Below are positions 53,777 through 62,301 of a stretch of 64,000 bases of DNA, in pieces (within the stretch, counting starts at the first letter, position 1; each line of letters opens with the position of its first letter). The translations under genes and the position numbers were made by a program. The stretch lies in NCBI GenBank assembly GCA_025060325.1, contig JANXBW010000003.1, positions 124,001 to 188,000 on the forward strand, read 5' to 3'. The notes beneath the pieces were generated by a model that had not been told where the DNA came from, did no database searches, and was given only the letters and a program-made list of their open reading frames with translations. The stretch is from Thermoguttaceae bacterium. GTDB taxonomy: Bacteria > Planctomycetota > Planctomycetia > Pirellulales > Thermoguttaceae.

Positions 53777-54177
53777 CGATGGTCTTGCGCCGCCGAGACT
53801 GCTGGAAGCCAAAAATGAAGCCGAGGCCCAGGGGCCTACTGCCCGGCAAGAAGCACAACCATGTGCCGACAGTAAACTAATCTCCTGTCGAGATTTCTCG
53901 GAGTTGATGCAACTCTCGTGAAGCTGCCCTATTTTCCGCGGTTGTCGCCCCCAAGAAAAGCCTTGTATGGCGTCCTTCGCCAGTTTAGGCGCGGCGCATT
54001 GACTATTGGCCCCCCCGACCTATGGCACAAAATTCTGTCGCAGCGTTCTGGGAGGCTGGCCGGGCCGGCAAAAGACACCCACCCCGGCGACTGCTTAGCA
54101 GTGAAGTTGTAAACGGAGTTCTCGCGGGTGTCCCTCCTTGCCCGACAAAAAGCCGATATCCTTCTCCCAAACTGCGC
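53777..54177. other. Intergenic region
   Basis: About 400 bp with no supported gene, repeat or RNA. It must contain the promoter of the HYExAFE gene. Confidence 0.3.
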
Positions 54178-54435
54178 CTATTTGGCCCGGCTCCGCCACA
54201 TGTCGGCTGCCGATTCGGCCCAGTAGGTCTTAACCAAAAGCGGGTCAAAGCCGGTATCCTTTCGGTACCGAAAAGGGTCCAACCACGCAGCTCCGCCCTT
54301 GCCCGAGCGCCTTTCGGCGTCAAATGATTTTCCAATGTATGTCGGCTCCCCACCCCACCCACGCGAGCACCCGTTTAATCCAATCCCCGCGAGCCCATCA
54401 CGAAAATTGCCGGGAGCCGCCAACCCGCGCAACAT
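54178..54435 (-). CDS. Possible small protein
   Basis: 85 codons from ATG 54435. The second half (WGGEPTYIGKSFDAERRSGK; WLDPFRYRKDTGFDPLLVKT; YWAESAADMWRSR) has the aromatic-rich composition of real protein, which chance frames in this GC-rich DNA seldom show. No clear Shine-Dalgarno site and no known family. The true start may be internal. Confidence 0.4.
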   Translation of the reverse strand: MLRGLAAPGNFRDGLAGIGLNGCSRGWGGEPTYIGKSFDAERRSGKGGAAWLDPFRYRKDTGFDPLLVKTYWAESAADMWRSRAK

Positions 54436-55160
54436 GTTTTCAAGCCCCGACCTTCCGCTTCATTGTTTGGATCGGCCGGACCGCGCGACTGCCCGCGGCT
54501 TGCCCCGGGTGCCTAACTCCCTCCGAAGCACTTCTAATCTCCACATACATAATGGATTTTATAACACATGCCTAGTTCGTTTGATTGCGTAGAGTAAGAT
54601 GACCGCGTAGGATATATGGACCTGGGAAAAAGGCAAAATCATGCGTGTGAGAGAAAACCCGCCGGCAACCGGCGGGACGCGCTGTTTGGGCGCTTGCGCG
54701 TTTCGAGAGGGGGGTTGTTCCGCGGTTTGTGGGTGCTGCGCCGGTTCCGGGACAACCCGGGTGAGTCTGTGCCGTTTATGCCAATGATCACAGCGATTCG
54801 GTTTTTGGGCTGCCCGTCGGTGTGCCGAATTGGGTAAAGTACAGGGCTCAGGAACAACTTCGCAAGTCCGCCAGCGGATGTCGCTCACTTGGTCTGAGTC
54901 GGAGCAGGTCAGCTTAGTGGCTAGGATTGGACCGGAACTTGACGGCTGGTTAAAGTTTGCCAAAAACCTTTGCGGTCGGATTCATCGGGTTGCGCTTGCG
55001 AGAATCTAGGTAGACTTTGCGTCCTAGGGCGCTTTTAAAGGGGCGGGAGGGGGCTGGTCCTTATAGCGACAGTGTGCGGTCGCCGCGCTTCTTGGGAGGC
55101 GTTTACGAGGAGAGCATTCCTGGGAGCTTCCTGCCAGTGTTACCGTATCGGTTGCCTGGG
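54436..55160. other. Intergenic region upstream of the FAAL fusion gene
   Basis: Roughly 725 bp. Holds a minus-strand terminator at 54651-54676 and presumably the promoter of the FAAL gene. No other gene could be supported. Confidence 0.35.
54651..54676 (-). terminator. Minus-strand Rho-independent terminator with no gene upstream
   Basis: Perfect 8-bp stem CCCGCCGG (54658-54665) / CCGGCGGG (54669-54676) with a 3-nt loop. Reading leftward it is followed by TTTTCTC. It would end a leftward transcript, yet no leftward gene starts between here and the FAAL gene, which suggests a small RNA or a relic. Confidence 0.55.
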
Positions 55161-58100
55161 ATGTTTTTTATCCCCCCGGATTTGGTGGAGCTTCTCCGCC
55201 ACCGGGCAACTTATCAGCCGGATGAAATTGCATTCACTTTTCTGGTCGACGGAGAGGATCAGCAAGTCCATATCACCAACCAGGAGCTGGACAGGCAAGC
55301 ACGAGCTATCGGTGGGTGGCTTCAATCACTAGGTTTGGAAGGTGAGCGCGCCCTGCTTCTTTATCCGCCTGGTCTGGAGTTCATCGCTGCTTTCTTTGGC
55401 TGCCTTTACGCGGGGGTGGTAGCCGTACCGGTTTATCCGCCGCGAAAGAACCGCTCGCTTCAGCGAATTCAAGCCATTGCTGAGGACGCCCAGGCGAAGG
55501 TCGCTTTGACAACCGATGCCGTCATTCGTCGGGTGGAGCCCCTGATTGACGAGACGCCTCATTTGAAGGAACTTCGCTGGCTTGCCACCTGCCATGTTCC
55601 TCGGCACATGGAGGACCGTTGGCAAAAACCCCCGATTACCCGCGAGACGTTGGCTTTTCTTCAATACACCTCCGGATCAACCGGGGCACCGAAGGGGGTA
55701 ATGCTCAATCATGGGAATTTGCTTCATAACTCCGCTCTGATCGCCTACGTGTTCGAGCACACCCGGTCAGGCCTCGGGGTGTTTTGGCTTCCCAGCTATC
55801 ATGACATGGGGCTTATCGGCGGAATTCTTCAGCCCCTTTTCGTCGGCCGGCCCAACATCTTGATGTCGCCGATGGCTTTTTTGCAAAAGCCCTTGCGGTG
55901 GTTATGGGCGATCTCCCGATTTCGGGCCACCACAAGTGGCGGCCCAAATTTTGCCTACGAGCTTTGTGTGGACAAAATTCCGCCGGCCCAGCGGGCGCAG
56001 CTGGACTTGTCTAGCTGGCAGGTGGCTTTTAACGGCGCGGAGCCGGTCCGAGCCGAGACGATCGAGCGATTTACCGAGGCCTTCGAACCATACGGATTTC
56101 GCCGGGAGGCCTTTTTCCCGTGTTACGGGTTAGCCGAGGCAACGCTTATTGTGACAGGGGGTTACGCCAAGGAGCCGCCGGTGATTCGCTGGTTCGAAGC
56201 CGAGGCGCTCGAACATGGCCGAGTGATACCGGCTGCCCCGCATTCACCGGGTGCCCGGCCGTTGGTGGGCTGTGGACAAAGCCTCCCTGACCAGCGGGTG
56301 CTTATTGTCGATCCCCATACGTGCCGGCGCCTTCCCGAGGGTTTCGTTGGGGAAATTTGGGTTCAAGGTCCCAGTGTGGCCATGGGCTATTGGAATCGCC
56401 CGGAGGCGTCGGCGGCCACCTTCGGCGGTTATTTGGAAGGAACCGGCGAAGGGCCATTCCTGCGGACCGGCGACCTGGGGTTCTTATGGGGAGGTGAACT
56501 TTTTGTTACCGGGCGGATTAAGGATGTCATCATCCTCCGAGGGAGGAACATTTATCCTCAAGACATTGAATTGACGGTCCAGCATGCCCACCCATGGCTT
56601 CGGCCAGACGCGGGGGCTGCCTTCACGGTGGAGCAAAATGGGCGGGAGCGCTTGGTCGTGGTCCACGAGGTGGAGCGCCGGGTGCGGGGGCACCTGGAAC
56701 CGGTTGTCCAAGCCATCCGCCGGGCTGTGGCCGAGGAACACGACCTGGCTGTTGACGCAATTGTCCTGATCAAAGCTGGCACGATTCCCAAGACTTCAAG
56801 CAACAAAATCCAGCGGCATGCCTGCCGCCAAGGCTATTTGGAGAAAACCCTCGCCGCCTTGGCATGGTGGGAGCGCTCGGACGTGGAACTGCCAGTGCTT
56901 GGGGACGAGGTCCGCGAGCCGGAATTGGCCGAGGTGGCTGCCGGTGCCGTAGCCGCTTCTTCGATCGGGCCTTCTACGCCTGGAGGTCCCTGGCACGGCT
57001 TTTCCGACGAAGCGTCAGCACTGGAGCCAACCGGGACCAAGGAGGTCTTTCGAACTCGGGAGTCTACCGAGCGATCGGACGGCGACCTGCGGGGACCATC
57101 GTCGCGGGGCGGGGATGGGTCTACGAGCAGCAAGGGACTTGCGGAAGGACTTTCAACCAGGAAACAAGGGAGTCGTGCCGAGGGGGCTCAGGCTGGCGGC
57201 CATACTCCCGAAGAGCGCTCAGACGGGCAGGCCAGGACCGGGATGGGCTCCCCGGAATTGAAAACAAATTGGACGGGCAACGGTAGACCTTTGGAAGACC
57301 TTGTCCTTGAGTATGCCCGGAGGGTTGTCCGGCACCGGGCGGATGAAATCACTTTGGAGACCTCGATAAGCGAATTGGGGCTGGACTCGCTTCAGAGGAT
57401 GGAGCTGATCTCGGCTCTCGAAGGGGAGCTGGGCGGGAAGTTGGCCCCGGAGAGGCTGGCCGAGCTGGAAACTTTCGGGGATGTAGTGCAGGCGTTGCGG
57501 GAACAGGTGGGCGATAGGTGGCGGGTGGCAAAGTCTCCCTTGCCCCCGGCCACTGTACAAATGTCAGCCGAATTAGTTCCCGAATATGATCGCCTCCGCG
57601 ACCGGCTAAAAGTTATCCGCTCGGCCGGCCTTGAGCACTGGCAAATGCCGGTGGTGGACGGCGGAGTGGGTCGGGTGACTTGGCAGGGAAAGCCCGCGAC
57701 CAGTTTCTTGAGTGCAGATTACCTGGGTCTGTCCCAGCACCCGCTTGTGCAGGAGGCAATTGCTCAGGCTGCTAACCGCTGGGGCAGCTCTGCGGGGGCC
57801 GGATTGCGTTCCGGTGGCCGGCGGCCGATCCATAGCGAACTTGAATCCGCTCTTGTCAGATTCTTAGGTGCGGAAGCTGCGCTTTGTACGGCAAGCGAGG
57901 TTGTCGTCCATCAGGCGATTTTTTCGGAGATTCTCTCCCGGCAAGATTGGGTTCTTCACGAGGCGAGCTATCCCCGCTCATTTTTGATCCCCGCCCTTGC
58001 AGCCGGGGCCACGCTGGAAGAGTTCTCGGCGGCCGATCTTCAAGAATTGGAAAGGCGGCTAGCCCTGGAGCGAGGTAAGTACCGGCGGGCTTTTTTGTGC

Positions 58101-58784
58101 GTCCAGGCGGTTTCTCCGATTGAGGGAACAGTGGCCCCGTTGCGCGAATTGGTGGAACTGAGAAACCGGTTCGGTCTTATTCTTGTGGTAGAAGAAACTC
58201 ATAGCCTTGGTGTACTGGGGCCAAAGGGGGCGGGCATCGTCGACCAATTCGAGGTTGACCGCCAAAGTGTGGATATCTCTATCGGTGGGCTTGGAGCTGC
58301 CCTCGGAGCTGCCGGTGGGTTTGTAGCGGGTCGACAAGCGTTGGTGGATTTAGCTCGGTACTCGGCCGCCGTAATCGCCCAGGAATTTGCCTTATCTCCT
58401 GTAAATGCCGCGGCAGCTCGAGCCGCTCTTGGGGTTTTAGAAAGCGAGCCCCAGCGTGTCGCTGCTCTTGCCAACCGATCGCGAGTCTTTCGGCAGGCCC
58501 TTGCCGAAAGAGGTTGCCAGGTCCTGGGAGACTCAGGCGTTCCGATTGTTCCCCTTGCCGTGGGGAGTTCCGTCCGGGCAATCCAACTTGTCCAAAAGCT
58601 GGCCGATCGGCAGGTGCTGGCATTGGCGATTGGTGCCCCGATGGTCAAAGAGGGTCATGCCCGGATCCGCTTCCTTTGCACCTTAGCCCACGAAGAAGCT
58701 GATCTCCTTCGCATCGCTGAAGTGGTTGAAGAAGTCATGAACGCCGCCCCGGCTCCCTTTGCCCGGGGAAAGTCCGGGGATTAG
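55161..58784 (+). CDS. FAAL - acyl carrier protein - alpha-oxoamine synthase-like fusion, PLP lysine missing
   Basis: About 1,207 aa from ATG 55161; upstream in-frame starts (GTG 55137, TTG 55017) are possible. Domain 1 (~1-575): fatty acyl-AMP ligase with VAVPVYPPRKNRSLQRIQAI, YTSGSTGAPKGVM (~169), LPSYHDMGLIGGIL, PCYGLAEATL, LRTGDLGF and KDVIILRGRNIYPQDIE. A disordered linker follows. Domain 2 (~710-785): carrier protein with phosphopantetheine Ser743 in LGLDSLQRME. Domain 3 (~815-1200): oxoamine-synthase fold (FLSADYLGLSQHP, SSAGAGLRSGGRRPIHSELE, ETHSLGVLG). The PLP-lysine block SKALG reads GAALG (Ala1046) and the usual DExH is EETH, so this domain looks catalytically dead, like the LCB1 subunit of serine palmitoyltransferase. 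Activated fatty acid could be loaded onto the carrier and presented to a partner synthase. Confidence 0.88.
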   Translation: MFFIPPDLVELLRHRATYQPDEIAFTFLVDGEDQQVHITNQELDRQARAIGGWLQSLGLEGERALLLYPPGLEFIAAFFGCLYAGVVAVPVYPPRKNRSLQRIQAIAEDAQAKVALTTDAVIRRVEPLIDETPHLKELRWLATCHVPRHMEDRWQKPPITRETLAFLQYTSGSTGAPKGVMLNHGNLLHNSALIAYVFEHTRSGLGVFWLPSYHDMGLIGGILQPLFVGRPNILMSPMAFLQKPLRWLWAISRFRATTSGGPNFAYELCVDKIPPAQRAQLDLSSWQVAFNGAEPVRAETIERFTEAFEPYGFRREAFFPCYGLAEATLIVTGGYAKEPPVIRWFEAEALEHGRVIPAAPHSPGARPLVGCGQSLPDQRVLIVDPHTCRRLPEGFVGEIWVQGPSVAMGYWNRPEASAATFGGYLEGTGEGPFLRTGDLGFLWGGELFVTGRIKDVIILRGRNIYPQDIELTVQHAHPWLRPDAGAAFTVEQNGRERLVVVHEVERRVRGHLEPVVQAIRRAVAEEHDLAVDAIVLIKAGTIPKTSSNKIQRHACRQGYLEKTLAALAWWERSDVELPVLGDEVREPELAEVAAGAVAASSIGPSTPGGPWHGFSDEASALEPTGTKEVFRTRESTERSDGDLRGPSSRGGDGSTSSKGLAEGLSTRKQGSRAEGAQAGGHTPEERSDGQARTGMGSPELKTNWTGNGRPLEDLVLEYARRVVRHRADEITLETSISELGLDSLQRMELISALEGELGGKLAPERLAELETFGDVVQALREQVGDRWRVAKSPLPPATVQMSAELVPEYDRLRDRLKVIRSAGLEHWQMPVVDGGVGRVTWQGKPATSFLSADYLGLSQHPLVQEAIAQAANRWGSSAGAGLRSGGRRPIHSELESALVRFLGAEAALCTASEVVVHQAIFSEILSRQDWVLHEASYPRSFLIPALAAGATLEEFSAADLQELERRLALERGKYRRAFLCVQAVSPIEGTVAPLRELVELRNRFGLILVVEETHSLGVLGPKGAGIVDQFEVDRQSVDISIGGLGAALGAAGGFVAGRQALVDLARYSAAVIAQEFALSPVNAAAARAALGVLESEPQRVAALANRSRVFRQALAERGCQVLGDSGVPIVPLAVGSSVRAIQLVQKLADRQVLALAIGAPMVKEGHARIRFLCTLAHEEADLLRIAEVVEEVMNAAPAPFARGKSGD

Positions 58785-59307
58785 TACGCGCTTAGCTCCT
58801 CTGGTTAGTAAGACCACAAGCTGCGTGTGCACGATCTTGGCCAGCAGGGAAACTGCGGCCAAAACGCGGGGATCGCTGCGTTTGGGATCTAGGCCCCGGC
58901 GTAACGATTTGCCTTTGGTGGCCCAATCTGACCCGGGCGACTTCACCTCTACTTCATGCTCAGGAGCGAGGACCGCCGTGGTCTTTGGCCAATCCACAGG
59001 TCGGAAACTTCTTCGGCCAAGGCAAGGAGAAAAGACAAACTGGCGTAACGCGAAACGTGACCTGGCGGTCAGAATTCTGGCTGTGCCTTTGGGGCTAGTT
59101 GAAAGTCGACGAAGCGAAAGCCGGATATGCCGGAGCGCATTCTCTCCTGACCGGAGGTCTGCCGTACCGAGTAACTGTTTACGAGGCTGTCGGCATCAGG
59201 TCTTATTTGAGGATTCCACCGTGCTCCAGGGGGAGTCCTCAGTCGATCTAGTCAAGTTTAGGAAAAGTACTCGTGTAAGGAGCGACCTTGGCGCTTACCG
59301 CAAGGTG
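58785..59307. other. Intergenic region between convergent genes
   Basis: 523 bp between the FAAL fusion and the convergent radical SAM gene. A rightward frame crosses it but lacks start signals and domains. No T-tailed terminator seen. Confidence 0.35.
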
Positions 59308-60315
59308 TCATTTGTCCCCGGCAGCTGGTCGCCAAAACCGCCCCTGGAAACTGTCCCGACGGATTAGCTCTTTATCGATCTCACGAATCACCTCCGACTT
59401 TTGGAGCGACCAAGCCGGGGCAAGGAGGAACTCCGCCGGGGCATCCCCGACAAGCCGTTCCACCACACTCCCAGGGGAAAGATGCTCAAGGAAGGTGGCC
59501 ACGCTGTGGACGTATTGGGTGCGATCCATGGGCTGAAACTGCCCCTGTCGCCACAAGCTTTCTAAGTCAGTGTCCTTGAGGACATGCAGATTGTGGATTT
59601 TGACCGCGTCAACGCCTAGCTCATTTAGCTTATCCGCCGTGTGAACGATCGCCTCCAACTCCTCCCCGGGAATTCCTAAGATGACGTGGGCCACTACGAA
59701 TAGTCCGCGGGCCTTGGCCCTCCTGATGGCCTGAGCATTATCCGCGGCCGTATGATGACGTCTCAGCCAGCCCAGAGAGCTGTCGTGGAACGTCTGCACG
59801 CCAATTTCCAGCTGGACCCAAGTGATTTGGGCTAAATCCACTAGGGCGTCGAGGACCGCCTCTGGCAAAGCGTCCGGTCGGGTACCGATGGCAACTCCCA
59901 CCACACGTGGATGGGAAGCCGCAGCACGCCAAAGGTCGACCAGTCGACCCAGCTCCCCGTGCGTATTTGTGCCCGGTTGGAAATAGGCAATAAACTGATC
60001 AATCCTGCGCTTGGCTGCAACGCGGGCGATTCCCTGTTCGATTTGCTCGTGTACGGATAAGGCGCCAAGTCCCAATCGTCTGCTCGGCGCGGTCGCCACA
60101 AGATCGCAAAAGATGCACCCCTTGTCGCTGATTGTTCCGTCAACATTAGGACAACTGCAGCCGGCATCCAAGGAAAGCTTCCACACCCGCCCGCCGAATT
60201 TTTGCCGCAAGAAGAAGCTAAGAGCGTAGTACCTCAGCCCAGCCAGCCGCCAAGCTGGAAGGTCCTCGCTAGCACTGATCCGCGGGCTCTCCAAAGGTCC
60301 AAAACTTGACGACAT
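59308..60315 (-). CDS. yhcC: TIGR01212 family radical SAM protein (YhcC-like)
   Basis: 335 aa. N-terminal YYALSFFLRQKFGGRVWKLS and a cysteine cluster C-S-CPNVDGTISDKGCIFC in which the last pair is CXXC, as in the YhcC group. Later family blocks: FIAYFQPGTNTHGELGRL, GVAIGTRPDALPEAVLD, VQLEIGVQTFHDSSLGWLRR, RGLFVVAHVILGIPGEE and VDAVKIHNLHVLKDTDLE. These enzymes are related to Elp3-like radical SAM proteins and are poorly characterised; RNA or protein modification is suspected. Cytoplasmic, monocistronic here. Confidence 0.9.
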   Translation of the reverse strand: MSSSFGPLESPRISASEDLPAWRLAGLRYYALSFFLRQKFGGRVWKLSLDAGCSCPNVDGTISDKGCIFCDLVATAPSRRLGLGALSVHEQIEQGIARVAAKRRIDQFIAYFQPGTNTHGELGRLVDLWRAAASHPRVVGVAIGTRPDALPEAVLDALVDLAQITWVQLEIGVQTFHDSSLGWLRRHHTAADNAQAIRRAKARGLFVVAHVILGIPGEELEAIVHTADKLNELGVDAVKIHNLHVLKDTDLESLWRQGQFQPMDRTQYVHSVATFLEHLSPGSVVERLVGDAPAEFLLAPAWSLQKSEVIREIDKELIRRDSFQGRFWRPAAGDK

Positions 60316-60630
60316 CGATTTATCTCAGCTAGACTGGCATTCAGTGGGGGCCGCGGGATTTTCAAAGAAGATGACCGCGCGTGGATTGTTTCATTCGCAG
60401 ATGCCGAAATCGCCCAGGTCCGTGCTTGGGGAACCGTTTCGGGCCGCTGGCCTTAAGGCAGCACTTAAAACGTATTCATCCTTTGAATAGTACGGCCCTC
60501 GGTTGACCGGGGTGAAATCATAAGCAACGTGTTGACTATGGGACCAGGGGCTGTGGGCCTAGGTAGTCGGGAAAGTGAAACGCCATCTCCCGGACCTTGT
60601 CAAACCCGAATCGCTTATGGGGAGTCGGCA
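60316..60630. other. Divergent intergenic region
   Basis: 315 bp between the leftward radical SAM gene and the rightward FHA gene. Should contain both promoters. No repeat or RNA detected. Confidence 0.3.
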
Positions 60631-61140
60631 ATGTACGGACAGCTTAACCCGGTAGGCGGGGGGGATCCTATCCCCTTGCTGAAGACGACACTTCTTATCG
60701 GGCGGCGCGAGACCTGTGATGTGGTGCTGCGATTTCCAAATGTTTCGGCACACCATTGCGAGCTTTTCCTTAAAGATGGTTATTGGTATGTGCGCGACCT
60801 GGATAGCCGGAATGGAACCCGGGTCAACGGCACGCGCGTGACCCAAAAGCGTTTGGACCCAGGCGACATTTTGGCGGTCGCCAGCCACAAGTATCGGATC
60901 GACTACTCGCCTCAGGAATTGGGTGCCGTTTCACCACCTCCCCCGGATCCAGTCGAGGCGGATATCCTCGGCAAATCGCTCTTAGAGCGGGCCGGCCTTG
61001 ACCGAGGATTGGAGGATCGAGTCCGGTGCACCCGCCCGCGAAAATTTGGTCCACTGCCCTCAGGCCAGGAGGATGAAGAAGGATCGCAAGAGTCGCGCTC
61101 GATCCTGCCTGAAGACGACGAAGACGTTCAAATCGGTTAG
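60631..61140 (+). CDS. FHA domain protein
   Basis: 169 aa from ATG 60631 with GGGGAG about 7 nt upstream; GTG 60529 gives an unlikely extension. The FHA domain spans ~15-85: TTLLIGRRETCDVVLRFPNV, SAHHCELFLKDGYWYVRDLD, SRNGTRVNGTRV, LDPGDILAVASHKY. The phosphothreonine-binding residues Arg (GRR), Ser (VSAHH) and Asn (RNGT) are present. The C-terminal half is charged and ends in an acidic stretch (ILPEDDEDVQIG). It probably reads phosphothreonine marks from Hanks kinases such as the one at 45550. Confidence 0.9.
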   Translation: MYGQLNPVGGGDPIPLLKTTLLIGRRETCDVVLRFPNVSAHHCELFLKDGYWYVRDLDSRNGTRVNGTRVTQKRLDPGDILAVASHKYRIDYSPQELGAVSPPPPDPVEADILGKSLLERAGLDRGLEDRVRCTRPRKFGPLPSGQEDEEGSQESRSILPEDDEDVQIG

Positions 61141-61617
61141 AAATTGTTCGCCTCGGGATTTCTGGGGGAGTTGGACTTCACCTCCCGAGTTGGCCGAAGA
61201 AAAACGAGGTCCCCCAGGGCGGCGGGGTATACCTTGCCTACTGCGGAAGCAGCCGAATGATTTGAAGGGAGCTGGCGATCCAGTATGGTCACTTTCTGCC
61301 CTCGCTTAGTTAAGCGGCTGTTGAAAGGGAATCCGGGGGAGTATCGCGGTTTCCACTTTGTGCGTCTCCTGCCCGCAAGTTAGCTACTTTGCGTGGAACG
61401 TCAAGCTGGCGTCGCGGTTGGGGAAGGATACCCTAAGCCAGGCGAACTCTCCGCAGTTACGGGTTCCCCGGTGCCGGCACACGCTTGCAAGGTGCGTGGA
61501 ACGTGGGCGCGCCCGAGGGATTGGGCCTGGTTTTCTTGCCCCTCCTGCCAGAGAATAGCATCCCGTGCGGAGGCCCACCTCTCGACAGCAGATTGCAAAC
61601 CCGGCTTGAGATAGGAA
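61141..61617. other. Intergenic region
   Basis: 477 bp. A distant inverted repeat CTCGGGA/TCCCGAG lies at about 61152-61189, just after the FHA gene. No gene recognised. Confidence 0.3.
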
Positions 61618-62301
61618 ATGAGTAGGGAAAAGCTGGCAAAATCAACGGTCATTTTTGCCCTTTTTTTGCTCCTCAGCGAGTCAGCGTCTGCGCAGATGTT
61701 TGGCACACGCCGACTGGGTACCAATCCCTTGGGACGGACGCGGTCGCTGATGGAAGAGCTCGAGAGTCGAGGCTTCCTCACCCTTCAGGGGGGAACACCA
61801 ACCGGTGGCCCGCGGCCCAATCCTCTCGCCAGACCCACCAGGTGGAGCGGGTCAAGGTCCGCCGGCTGGACCAGTCCCTCGACGGGGCCGACTTTTCGGC
61901 TTGAGCGGGCAGTTCCTGCCCCGACTTACACTCCCGGAGGCTTCTCCGGGGACAGAGTATCAATCGGTCAGATGTATCCCCCCCGGCTTCAGGTTGGTTT
62001 CAACCCCCCGGAAACTTCGACGAACCCTCAGTCGGCGGTGATTGGCCAGCAGCTTCGTCAGCTGCTCCACTTGGCTCAAGGAGAGACGGTGGAAGTTGAG
62101 CTTCAGGGCGAGAAGGCCATACTACGGGGTGTGGTCGCGTCCGACCGGGCGAAAAACTTGGCAAAACTATTGGTCCTCTTTGAACCCGGGGTGTCCGCTG
62201 TTGACGATTCGGGCTTACTTGTCCGTTTGCCTGATTCAACCGGCCTTCCGAGCAATAATCCCGCTGGGCCGACCGCTCCTCAGTCCCCTGAATCGCCCTA
62301 A
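61618..62301 (+). CDS. Secreted protein with C-terminal BON-like domain
   Basis: 227 aa; ATG 61618 with AGGA just upstream. Signal peptide KSTVIFALFLLLSESASAQ, then a Pro/Gly/Ser-rich linker (~30-130). The C-terminal ~65 residues (VIGQQLRQLLHLAQGETVEV; LQGEKAILRGVVASDRAKNL; LLVLFEPGVSAVDDSG) have the helix-strand-strand-helix pattern of BON domains, which bind phospholipid or envelope polymers. Periplasmic location likely. Its last 302 bp overlap tail to tail with a leftward frame. Confidence 0.72.
   Translation: MSREKLAKSTVIFALFLLLSESASAQMFGTRRLGTNPLGRTRSLMEELESRGFLTLQGGTPTGGPRPNPLARPTRWSGSRSAGWTSPSTGPTFRLERAVPAPTYTPGGFSGDRVSIGQMYPPRLQVGFNPPETSTNPQSAVIGQQLRQLLHLAQGETVEVELQGEKAILRGVVASDRAKNLAKLLVLFEPGVSAVDDSGLLVRLPDSTGLPSNNPAGPTAPQSPESP

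Noticed and set aside
58759-59367. 202-codon rightward frame
   Set aside because: Bridges the convergent gap and runs antisense into the radical SAM gene; no domain or start signal.
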